Part shown: positions 25,238-32,047 of the stretch, piece after piece
Numbering within the stretch: position 1 is the first letter of the stretch
How the letters are laid out: each line of letters begins with the position of its first letter
Source of the DNA: Adlercreutzia murintestinalis
GTDB taxonomy: Bacteria; Actinomycetota; Coriobacteriia; Coriobacteriales; Eggerthellaceae
Direction: 5' to 3'
Assembly (NCBI RefSeq): GCF_943192905.1
Contig: NZ_CALPCC010000010.1
Span: 1-64,000, forward strand
Length of the DNA: 64,000 nt
Made by a program: the position numbers and the translations under genes
Notes under the pieces: model-generated
Told to the model about the DNA's origin: nothing
What the model saw: the letters and a program-made list of their open reading frames with translations, nothing else
Database searches by the model: none

Positions 25238-25844
25238 TCGTCACATCCTTTCATCCTTGGTGCGCGATCGGCTCGTGCTGCTCGGTTGCCGCTGTGTGTC
25301 GAGCCGTATTGCCGGTTGCCCATACGCGTCGGGTCGCGTTATCGGCTTCAAGCATAGACCCGCAGAAAGGCGTCGATGTCTAGAATCCATAACCGTAGCC
25401 TCTTCGCAAACGAGCTGGCCAGCATTATTGCAAGCGAGGCGACACCTGCGAGGGCGACAGGGGACGGGACGATGACGGGATGACAGGGGACGGGGATAAT
25501 GTCATCAAATCTGCGCACGCGCGAGAGCAGCTACAAGCGCTATCCCATGACTGGCATCGATGGGGGCGTGCTGGCCCTGGTCGGCGGTCTCCTAAGCTAG
25601 CGTCCGCGGCGTCCCTGCATGCGCCTCCCGGCGCATTATCGAATCATGGGCTATGGGAACCGCTCCCTTGGCTTAGGCCGCGTTATCGGCTCATTTTCGC
25701 AACGAAAAGGCTACCGAAGCCTGCCGCACTGACGCCGTCCGGTAAAATGCCCGTGCGGCGCCCTTCGAGCAAGCGCAGCCGCGGCATGATGGGAATCGCT
25801 CCACCGCGAGGAGCTTCAGGAATGGGCAAGAGGAGGTCGGGGCC
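25238..25844. other. Intergenic region with a half REP element
   Basis: About 600 bp without a supported gene. 25481-25506 carries one arm of the family-C repeat (TGACAGGGGACGGGGATAAT then GTCATC), as at 56335-56360. Remaining frames do not resemble proteins. Confidence 0.5.
25481..25506 (+). repeat. REP family C, single arm
   Basis: Matches the left arm of the complete hairpin at 56335-56360 except at two positions near its 5' end. The complementary arm is absent here, so it is a solitary half-element. Confidence 0.6.
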
Positions 25845-26255
25845 ATGAGGCGGCTGGCAAGGTCCTTGCAGATCGCAGGCGCATGGGCTTCGTTCGCGAT
25901 GGGTTGCATCGGAGTTGTTGTCCCGGTGCTTCCCACCACTCCGTTCCTGCTGCTTGCCGCGTTCCTCTTCGCGAGATCCTCCCCTCGCATGCACGCATGG
26001 CTGTGCTCCACGAAGGTGCATCAGCGCTACGTCGCCGCATTCAGGCAAGCCGGGGGCATCCCCCTGTCCACGAAGGTCCGGTTGGTCGGCGTCTCGTACG
26101 CCATGATGGGCGCCAGCGCGCTGGTCGTCCAGAAGCCGCTGGTGTGGGCGGTTCTGGGATGCGTGGCCGTCTTCCTTCTTTACCTGATGGCCGTCCGCAT
26201 CCCGACCATTAAGCAGGAAAGCGTCGACCAGGTCAGGGCGGAAGACGCGGCCTGA
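25845..26255 (+). CDS. YbaN family (DUF454) inner-membrane protein
   Basis: A 136-residue protein. The N-terminal membrane hairpin AWASFAMGCIGVVVPVLPTT followed by PFLLLAAFLFARSSPRMHAW is the diagnostic DUF454 motif (G-x-V-x-P-x-L-P-T-T-P-F), and a second pair of membrane segments lies at about 85-120. The ATG follows AGGAGG. YbaN proteins are small membrane proteins of unknown function, sometimes linked to heme or primosome genes; no such genes are close here. A family-C repeat hairpin sits 15 nt downstream. Confidence 0.82.
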   Translation: MRRLARSLQIAGAWASFAMGCIGVVVPVLPTTPFLLLAAFLFARSSPRMHAWLCSTKVHQRYVAAFRQAGGIPLSTKVRLVGVSYAMMGASALVVQKPLVWAVLGCVAVFLLYLMAVRIPTIKQESVDQVRAEDAA

Positions 26256-26269
26256 GGGGGCCGCCCTTT

Positions 26270-26320
26270 GGGTGACAGTATTCCCGTTCGGTGTCATCCG
26301 GGACGGGGATACCGTGACCC
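26270..26320. repeat. REP family C hairpin
   Basis: GGGTGACAGTATTCCCGT (26270-26287) pairs with ACGGGGATACCGTGACCC (26303-26320) with three mismatches. It lies 15 nt beyond the DUF454 gene stop and may act as its terminator. Confidence 0.6.
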
Positions 26321-26658
26321 AAGGCTGCTGCCCTCGCCTCCTTCGCCGCGTTGATGTCATGGGCACATCATGGCACGGCGAAGGATGCCTGGTCGCGGCA
26401 CCGTGGAACGACAAGCGAACTGTCATCACACCGAAGGCGGCCTGTCAGCTGCAACATGCGAGTCAAGAGAGCCCCCCTGAAGGAAATAGGGGCGGGACAA
26501 TATCGCCAACGCCGCTGCCTCCGTTCCGAGTCATGGCGTTCCAGCTCGCCTGTCCGCCGCCCTCGTCGGGGCCGTCGCCTGCATACGTATGTTGCAAGCT
26601 CCGCCAGCTGGAATCTTTTGAGGGCGGGCGTTTATAAAGCGAGAAAATAAGGCAGAGT

Positions 26659-26702
26659 GCACCGATACAGCCCTAAAGGGAGTGATTAGGTCGTATCGGT
26701 GC
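26659..26702. ncRNA. Possible structured RNA element
   Basis: A perfect 10-bp stem GCACCGATAC (26659-26668)/GTATCGGTGC (26693-26702) encloses a second small hairpin CCCTAAAGGG (26671-26680) and a single-stranded AGTGATTAGG. It does not look like a terminator (no T run) and matches no riboswitch I recognise. It lies in an AT-rich patch beyond the molbindin gene. Confidence 0.35.
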
Positions 26703-26803
26703 GAGAGAAGAAAGGAGCAAGGGGAGGGATCCTTGCCTAGAGCACTTTCATAATAGCAAGGTATTATTCTTTATTAAGGATAATGCAAGAAAGTCATTCG
26801 AAG

Positions 26804-26830
26804 AAAAAGGCATGCCGAACAGCATGCCTT
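26804..26830 (-). terminator. Rho-independent terminator of molbindin gene
   Basis: AAGGCATGC (26807-26815), loop CGAACA, GCATGCCTT (26822-26830). On the minus strand it is followed by TTTTTCTTC. It lies 30 nt after the molbindin stop codon. Confidence 0.85.
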
Positions 26831-26859
26831 CGTACCCTTTCGCGCTAAAGCGCGGTTAG

Positions 26860-27279
26860 CTACTCCACACCGACCATGACCTCGGTCGCTTTGACGATAG
26901 CGACCGCATCGTTGCCCTTTGCCAGCCCCAGTTGCTCGATAGCCTCGTTGGTGATCGAGCCTTTCATCTTGCAGCCGCAGGGGAGCTCGATGGCCACATG
27001 GCCGTTCACGGCACCCTTCTCGATGTCCACAACCTTGCCCTTGACCTGATTGCGGGCGGATATGTTGGGGATGATGTCTGTTGCGAACATGACCGAGCTG
27101 GCCTTAACGATCGCGGAGGCCTCTTTGCCGACTTCAAGACCGAGGTCGCGTATCGCCTCCATGGTTATGTCCGCCTTGATCTTGGTGTCGTGCACGTCGA
27201 TGGTCACGACGCCGTTTACGGCACCTTCTTGAATGTTGCTGACCGTTCCTTTGAGTTGGTTGCGTGCTGAAATCTTCAT
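26860..27279 (-). CDS. Molbindin with two TOBE/Mop domains
   Basis: A 139-residue cytoplasmic protein made of two tandem Mop (TOBE) domains. Each starts with ISARNQ(L/V)KG (residues 3 and about 73) followed by GAVNG(V/H)V and I(T/K)xEAI..LGL. Such proteins bind and buffer molybdate or tungstate oxyanions. GATAGAAAGGGATGCC precedes the ATG. It is divergent from the ModA gene, and the ModC in this cluster lacks the usual C-terminal TOBE domain, so this protein may supply oxyanion sensing for transport or regulation. Confidence 0.9.
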   Translation of the reverse strand: MKISARNQLKGTVSNIQEGAVNGVVTIDVHDTKIKADITMEAIRDLGLEVGKEASAIVKASSVMFATDIIPNISARNQVKGKVVDIEKGAVNGHVAIELPCGCKMKGSITNEAIEQLGLAKGNDAVAIVKATEVMVGVE

Positions 27280-27404
27280 GGCATCCCTTTCTATTCGGAC
27301 TCTATGGCTTCCATGACGTGTCTTGATCGCAAGCATTGCCTGGCCGTTGCTGGTTCGCATCTTCTCGGATTGACCGACCGTCACATACTGTATTATATTG
27401 AATA

Positions 27405-27428
27405 GAGAATATTCTCGTATGAGAATAT
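27405..27428. promoter_or_regulatory. Operator-like palindromes upstream of modA
   Basis: GAGAATATTCTC (27405-27416) overlaps ATATTCTC-GTAT-GAGAATAT (27409-27428) in the AT-rich divergent region between molbindin and modA. It is a likely binding site for an oxyanion-responsive regulator, but it is not a close match to the classic ModE box. Confidence 0.55.
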
Positions 27429-27471
27429 ATAAACATGTCAGCAACGAACTGGAAAAGAGGTTGGGGAAGTC

Positions 27472-28314
27472 ATGAAGCAATCCATGCACAATATCCGAGC
27501 AAGGCGCATTGCAGCAGCCGTGGCTGTTGGGATGGCGTTGATGGTGGTGCTCTTGGCGGGCTGCTCTTCGCCGGACAACACGGCCCCGGCAAGCTCGTCT
27601 TCGGCGAACTCGTCTGCCCAGTCCCACGCCGCTTCGCTCGATGGCCAGCATCTCGATATCTATTGTGGCGCGGGAATGACAGACCCCTTCGCCGAGATAG
27701 CTGATCTGTTCGAAAGCGAAACCGGATGCGAGATGAGCGTGACCTATGCCAATGCTGCCCAGATCCAGACGCAGATCAACACGACAGGGGCCGGCGACTT
27801 CTTCATCGCGGGGTCGAAGGAGGAGCTCAAGCCGGTCGAGACGGCTATCGCGTCCAGCGAGGACCTCGTCAAGCATATTCCCGTGCTTGCCGTGCCCGCC
27901 TCAAACCCGCAGAACATCACCGGGCTTGCGAGCCTCGCTAACGCAAAGCGCGTGCTCGTGGGCGACCCCGAGTCCACGCCCATCGGCAAGATAGCCATGA
28001 ATGCGCTTACCAATGCAGGCCTTTGGGAGAGCCTCATGGCGTCGGGGGTCATCACGACTACGACTACGGCGCCTCAAATCGCGACGGCCCTTGGCAACGG
28101 CGAGGGAGATGTCGGCATCGTGTGGAAGGAGAACGTGAGCGACGACAATGTGGTCATCGTGGACACGAAGGACCTCGACTCCATGGTGAAGGTGATTCCC
28201 GCAGCTCAGCTTGAGAGCGCCCAGGACATCGATGCCGCGAATGCGTTCAAGGAGTTCTTGCAGACCGATGCCGTGTGGGACATTTGGGCGTCGTATGGCT
28301 ATGAGCGCGCCTGA
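27472..28314 (+). CDS. modA: Molybdate/tungstate ABC transporter substrate-binding lipoprotein
   Basis: A 280-residue lipoprotein. The signal peptide ends in lipobox LLAGC (Cys31), a Ser-rich spacer (about 34-54) follows, and then a type-II periplasmic-binding fold: LDIYCGAGMTDPFAEIADLF and GDFFIAGSKEEL are typical of ModA/WtpA proteins. The conserved Ser of the oxyanion site is plausible in the N-terminal CGAGM segment, although the usual AAAS/LAAAGS pattern is altered. It is followed by permease, ATPase and modD in one operon and is divergent from molbindin. Molybdate versus tungstate specificity cannot be decided. Confidence 0.87.
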   Translation: MKQSMHNIRARRIAAAVAVGMALMVVLLAGCSSPDNTAPASSSSANSSAQSHAASLDGQHLDIYCGAGMTDPFAEIADLFESETGCEMSVTYANAAQIQTQINTTGAGDFFIAGSKEELKPVETAIASSEDLVKHIPVLAVPASNPQNITGLASLANAKRVLVGDPESTPIGKIAMNALTNAGLWESLMASGVITTTTTAPQIATALGNGEGDVGIVWKENVSDDNVVIVDTKDLDSMVKVIPAAQLESAQDIDAANAFKEFLQTDAVWDIWASYGYERA

Positions 28315-28367
28315 TGCCGACCCATCTGCGTTGAGCGAAGGGAAAGCCTGAGCCCAAGGCCCGATGA

Positions 28368-29297
28368 ATGAAGACGGATAACGTTCGACAAAAGCATGGT
28401 TGCCGACGGGACGCCTTCTCGGTGCTGACCATCGCGATCGCCACCGTGGCCTTCCTGTTCATTGGAAGCGCCATAGTGGCGATCCTTGCAGGAGGAGTGG
28501 CGCATTTCCATGAGGTGGCGGCCTCCGCTGAAGTGCTGTTCTCGCTTCGCCTGAGCATCGTCACATCCACCATTTCGACCGCCGTCTGCCTTGCTCTTGC
28601 ATTGCCGACGGCCTATGCGCTCTCGCGCACGAACATGCCTTTCAAGCGGCTGGCCGGCATCTTGATGGAGCTTACGCTCTCGCTTCCGTACATCCTTCTC
28701 GGGTTCGCATTGCTGCTCATCTTCTCGTCTCCTTTCGGGAAAACGCTCAGGGACATCGGGCTTGCCGTGGTCTTTCAGCCGGCGGGTATCGTGTTCGCAC
28801 AGCTCATCGTGAACCTCCCGTTCGCCATCCGCATGATGCGGACCGCTCTCGACGGGATAAGCCCTCGCATGGAGTTCGTCGCGAAGACGCTTGGGGCGTC
28901 TTCGGGGCAGGTATTCCACAGCATAATCCTGCCAATCTCGCGGAATTCGGTCATATCGTGCGCCGTGCTCACCTGGGCTCGTGGCATGGGCGAGTTCGGC
29001 GCCACCCTCATGCTCGTAGGGGTCACCCGCATGAAGACAGAAACGCTTCCGGGAAGCATTTACCTGAGCATATCGACGGGCAATAACGACGTCGCCATGG
29101 CCACAGCTATGATCATGCTCATCGTCTCGGCCATAACGCTGGTCGTTGCGAACGCACTCAATCGCCCTGTCGGCGCCGCAAGAGTCGACGACACGAAAGG
29201 AGCGAGAAGGCGTAGGCGCCGACGCGACGCCTCGACGTCCGTTCCGGAATCGGGTGTTGCTCAGGTGCCCTTTGAGGAGGAATCGTATGGCCGGTAG
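28368..29297 (+). CDS. modB: Molybdate/tungstate ABC transporter permease
   Basis: A 309-residue integral membrane protein with about six membrane segments. The cytoplasmic EAA motif is EFVAKTLGASSGQVFHSIIL, the contact site for the ATPase. LALPTAYALSRTNMPFKRL and MELTLSLPYILLGFALLLIF are typical of the ModB/WtpB family. The C-terminal tail after residue 265 is basic (GARRRRRRRDAS). The start ATG lies 53 nt after modA, and its stop overlaps the modC start. Confidence 0.88.
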   Translation: MKTDNVRQKHGCRRDAFSVLTIAIATVAFLFIGSAIVAILAGGVAHFHEVAASAEVLFSLRLSIVTSTISTAVCLALALPTAYALSRTNMPFKRLAGILMELTLSLPYILLGFALLLIFSSPFGKTLRDIGLAVVFQPAGIVFAQLIVNLPFAIRMMRTALDGISPRMEFVAKTLGASSGQVFHSIILPISRNSVISCAVLTWARGMGEFGATLMLVGVTRMKTETLPGSIYLSISTGNNDVAMATAMIMLIVSAITLVVANALNRPVGAARVDDTKGARRRRRRRDASTSVPESGVAQVPFEEESYGR

Positions 29298-30042
29298 CAT
29301 CGACATACGCGACCTTGAGGTTCATCGTGGAGCGTTTACGCTACGTGTTCCAGAGCTTCATGTCGTCCCACACGAGATGTTCGCCATCCTTGGCGCCACG
29401 GGATCGGGAAAAACCGTGCTCCTCGAAACTATCGCCGGAGCTTATCCGCATGCTGCAGGTGAGATTCTCCTGGGCGGGAGACCTGAAGATGAGTTGCCCA
29501 TACAGGAGCGGCAGCTTGGCATTCTCTACCAGGACTACGCTCTCTTTCCCCATATGAGCGTGCGCGAGAACGTGAGCTATGGGCTCAAAGTGCGTCGCGT
29601 GCCTGAAGAAGAGCTGCATGAACGCACCAATGAACTGCTCGACAGCTTCGGAATTGGCGATATAGCGGATCGCTACCCCGGCATCATCAGCGGCGGGGAG
29701 GCCCAACGGGCCGCTTTGGCGCGGGCGCTCATATTAAGGCCCGAGGTGCTCTTGCTCGACGAGCCGTTCTCGGCCCTCGATCCCGCGACGAAGAAGAGAA
29801 TGTACGCGGTTTTAAGGAACGTGCATGAGCGATTCGGGTGCACCATCGTATTCGTCACGCACGATTTCCAGGAGGCGTCCGCGTTGGCCGATCGGGTCGC
29901 CATCTTGCTTGATGGCAGCCTGCGCGTCGTGAGGGAGTCGCAGCACTTGTTTTGCGAGGAGGGCCTGGACGAGGACGTTAAAGCGTTTCTCGATATCTCG
30001 CCCGCTCCAGTCGAAGTAACGTCGAAATATCGAATCCAATGA
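29287..30042 (+). CDS. modC: Molybdate/tungstate ABC transporter ATP-binding protein (no TOBE domain)
   Basis: A 251-residue ABC ATPase. Walker A is GATGSGKT (about 36-43), the Q-loop is YQDYALFPHMSVRENVSYGL, the signature is ISGGEAQR, Walker B is VLLLDEPFSALD and VTHDFQEASALAD is the H-loop. The protein ends soon after the ABC domain and lacks the C-terminal TOBE/Mop regulatory domain of classic ModC, while a separate two-Mop protein is encoded divergently. GAGGAGG precedes ATG 29287, which lies inside the end of modB. Confidence 0.88.
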   Translation: MAGSIDIRDLEVHRGAFTLRVPELHVVPHEMFAILGATGSGKTVLLETIAGAYPHAAGEILLGGRPEDELPIQERQLGILYQDYALFPHMSVRENVSYGLKVRRVPEEELHERTNELLDSFGIGDIADRYPGIISGGEAQRAALARALILRPEVLLLDEPFSALDPATKKRMYAVLRNVHERFGCTIVFVTHDFQEASALADRVAILLDGSLRVVRESQHLFCEEGLDEDVKAFLDISPAPVEVTSKYRIQ

Positions 30043-30071
30043 ACAATAGAGTCAGCCGAAGGAGGAGCATC

Positions 30072-30929
30072 GTGGTCATTTTTCCGGGGACGCGGATCGA
30101 TCAGCTCATCAGTGAGGACATCCCTTATATAGACTTGACCAGCATCGCGCTCGGCATCGGAGACACGCCAGGGCGCATGTCTTACTTCACTCGCGAGAAA
30201 TGCACCCTTGCGGGGGTTGCCGTGGCGCGGCAGGTCATGGCGCATCTCGACTGCACGGTTGCCTCATCGAGGAGCGACGGAGACGAGCTTGAGGCAGGCG
30301 AGACGATCATGGAAGTTCATGGCGATGCTTCGGCGCTGCATGCCGCCTGGAAGGTATGCTTGAACCTGTTCGATCACCTGTCGGCGGTGGCTACGAAGAC
30401 GCGGTCCATGGTGGATGCTGCGCATGCCGTAAATCCTCGCTGCGAGATTCTCACCACGCGTAAGAGTCTGCTAGGAGCGAAGGACCTGCTCACCGAAGCC
30501 GTCATGGTCGGTGGCGCGTTTCCGCACAGGCTGGGGCTTTCGGAGACCGTGCTTGTCTTCGAGCATCATATCGCGTTCTTTGGAGGCTTCGACGACTTCC
30601 TCCGGCGGATTCCGGCCATCAAGGCGCGCTGCGTCGAGAAGAAGCTGTTTGTGGAGGCAGAGGCCGATCGAGCTGCAGCGCTTGCGCGGGCAGGGGTCGA
30701 TGGCATCCAGCTCGACAAAGTGGCCCCTGACGAGCTGGGGGGCCTCGTCAGAGAGCTCAAGGGCTTGAATCCGGGCGTGACCCTGATAGCTGCCGGAGGC
30801 GTGAACCCCCAGAACGTCGGGGCCTATGCTGCAACGGGTGTGGACGGCCTTGCCACCACGAGCCCCTTTACGGCAAAGCCCATCGATATGAGCGTACGCA
30901 TAGAAGCGGCGGAAGAGGAATCGATGTGA
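30072..30929 (+). CDS. modD: ModD, nicotinate-nucleotide pyrophosphorylase-like protein
   Basis: A 285-residue protein homologous to quinolinate phosphoribosyltransferase (NadC). The N-terminal open-faced sandwich is followed by an alpha/beta barrel with EILTTRKSLLGAKDLLTEAV (NadC has TRKT), GAFPHRLGLSETVLVFEHH and VEAEADRAAALARAGVDGIQ; the C-terminus has LIAAGGVNPQNVGAYAATGV. ModD occurs in molybdenum transport operons of nitrogen fixers and others, with unclear biochemistry. The start was placed at GTG 30072, six nucleotides after AAGGAGG; an ATG at 30039 overlapping the modC stop has no ribosome-binding site of similar quality. It is last in the operon. Confidence 0.85.
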   Translation: MVIFPGTRIDQLISEDIPYIDLTSIALGIGDTPGRMSYFTREKCTLAGVAVARQVMAHLDCTVASSRSDGDELEAGETIMEVHGDASALHAAWKVCLNLFDHLSAVATKTRSMVDAAHAVNPRCEILTTRKSLLGAKDLLTEAVMVGGAFPHRLGLSETVLVFEHHIAFFGGFDDFLRRIPAIKARCVEKKLFVEAEADRAAALARAGVDGIQLDKVAPDELGGLVRELKGLNPGVTLIAAGGVNPQNVGAYAATGVDGLATTSPFTAKPIDMSVRIEAAEEESM

Positions 30930-30984
30930 TCTAGGCGGCGCCCCCGGGTTGTCCGCCGCTTCATCCGTTGCGGCGGGGAAGGCT

Positions 30985-31548
30985 TCAGTCTTCGAGTTCG
31001 CGCTCGATCTCGTGGCGGCGCTTGATTGCCGAGGAGAAGAGGCCGGCATAGACGACAAGGCCGATCACGAACCCCAGACCTCCCAGGAACGCGCCGATGG
31101 CGATGTCAGGGAGCCACATCACGTTTTCGAACCCGACGATTTGCATCTCTGCGAGCACGCGCATGACGAAGGAGAGCACGCCGATGGAAGCGCCACACGC
31201 CAAGGCCACAAAGCAGACGAAGTCCCAGGGAATGCGGTCCACGTTGGCAAAGCGCTGGTAGCTGCCCGTCGACCCTGACCTCGCCTGAATCGCCGTCATG
31301 GCGGTGCCCGAGACGAGGATCGCGATGGCGAGCAGCAGGCTCGATGGAACCAGTCGGTCCCTCAGCGCCGTGTAGATGGGATCGTCCAGCACCGAAGAGA
31401 CCTGCTGGAGCATTATCTGGTAATAGAGCACCAGCAAGGTGCCAACGATAAGAATCCCATATCCGACCTTGACGGCCTTGTTCTCCTTGGCCTCCAGGTA
31501 TTCATCTTTCGGCCCCATGTATTCTCGCCACTTTCTGATGAGCCCCAT
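30985..31548 (-). CDS. Membrane protein paired with XRE regulator
   Basis: A 187-residue protein with four predicted membrane segments (about 30-47, 67-87, 108-130 and 148-172) and charged cytoplasmic ends (N-terminal GPKDEYLEAKENK, C-terminal KRRHEIERELED). It resembles DUF6773/DUF3796-type proteins that are regularly encoded after a short YozG-type XRE regulator, as here (regulator stop 3 nt upstream of this start). Such pairs may act as membrane-linked regulators. The function is unknown. Confidence 0.7.
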   Translation of the reverse strand: MGLIRKWREYMGPKDEYLEAKENKAVKVGYGILIVGTLLVLYYQIMLQQVSSVLDDPIYTALRDRLVPSSLLLAIAILVSGTAMTAIQARSGSTGSYQRFANVDRIPWDFVCFVALACGASIGVLSFVMRVLAEMQIVGFENVMWLPDIAIGAFLGGLGFVIGLVVYAGLFSSAIKRRHEIERELED

Positions 31549-31551
31549 GAC

Positions 31552-31758
31552 CTATCCTTCCTCCCAGAACAGTTCGTCTAGCGTCTTGCCCAGCGTCTTG
31601 CAGATGGCGGTGCACAGGCGCAGGCTCGGGTTGTACGTTCCTGCTTCGATGAGACCGATCGTCTGCCGAGTGGCACCGACCGCATCGGCGAGCTGCTGCT
31701 GCGAGAGCCCCGCGTCCTTGCGCGCTTTCTTCATGCGGACGTTCTTCCAGTCTTCCAA
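31552..31758 (-). CDS. Short XRE/YozG-type transcriptional regulator
   Basis: A 68-residue protein that is almost only an HTH: MKKARKDAGLSQQQLADAVG followed by ATRQTIGLIEAGTYNPSLRL and the C-terminal LGKTLDELFWEE typical of this family. It precedes the four-helix membrane protein gene by 3 nt and is co-transcribed with it. TGCAAT-type repeats upstream (31797-31820) are likely operators. Confidence 0.88.
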   Translation of the reverse strand: MEDWKNVRMKKARKDAGLSQQQLADAVGATRQTIGLIEAGTYNPSLRLCTAICKTLGKTLDELFWEEG

Positions 31759-31796
31759 GCTGTGTCCTTCGACCTCTGAGAATGTAAGGTATATCT

Positions 31797-31820
31797 TGCA
31801 ATGTAAATTGCATATTGCAT
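31797..31820. promoter_or_regulatory. TGCAAT-box repeats upstream of XRE gene
   Basis: TGCAATGTAAATTGCA (31797-31812) is an imperfect palindrome, and TGCATATTGCA overlaps it, giving three evenly spaced TGCA half-sites about 45 nt before the XRE start. They are a plausible autoregulatory operator. The rest of 31759-32047 contains only a short repeated phrase (GTCGTTGAGCATGG twice, near 31950 and 31978). Confidence 0.5.
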
Positions 31821-32047
31821 TTTTGAGACGTCAAGGAGACAGCTTGCCGACATATCGAAGCGGATGCTTGCTGGCACCATAGATCTGGCAAGGAGACAGG
31901 GGGCAGAAAGGCGGCCATGCTCACAACAGTCAAGGAGCATCGATGGTCAGTCGTTGAGCATGGATTCAGGGGCCCGGTCGTTGAGCATGGGCCCAGAGAA
32001 GCATCGACGTCCCGCCTTCCTGGAAGAAGACGGGACATCGATGCTCG

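Larger units (their letters stand above)
26256..26859. other. Intergenic region: REP hairpin, structured element, terminator
   Basis: About 600 bp. It contains a family-C hairpin (26270-26320), a stem-loop with an inner hairpin (26659-26702) in an AT-richer stretch, and the molbindin terminator (26804-26830). No gene is supported. Confidence 0.55.

Noticed and set aside
26659-26702. Moco or tungsten riboswitch for the mod operon
   Set aside because: It is downstream of molbindin, more than 750 nt from modA, and does not match the Moco consensus I know.
27472-28314. Sulfate or phosphate binding protein instead of ModA
   Set aside because: The operon with ModD and a Mop protein, and the fold motifs, fit molybdate/tungstate far better.
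31900-32045. Repeated GTCGTTGAGCATGG phrase as an insertion-sequence end
   Set aside because: Two short copies only, with no transposase and no target duplication.
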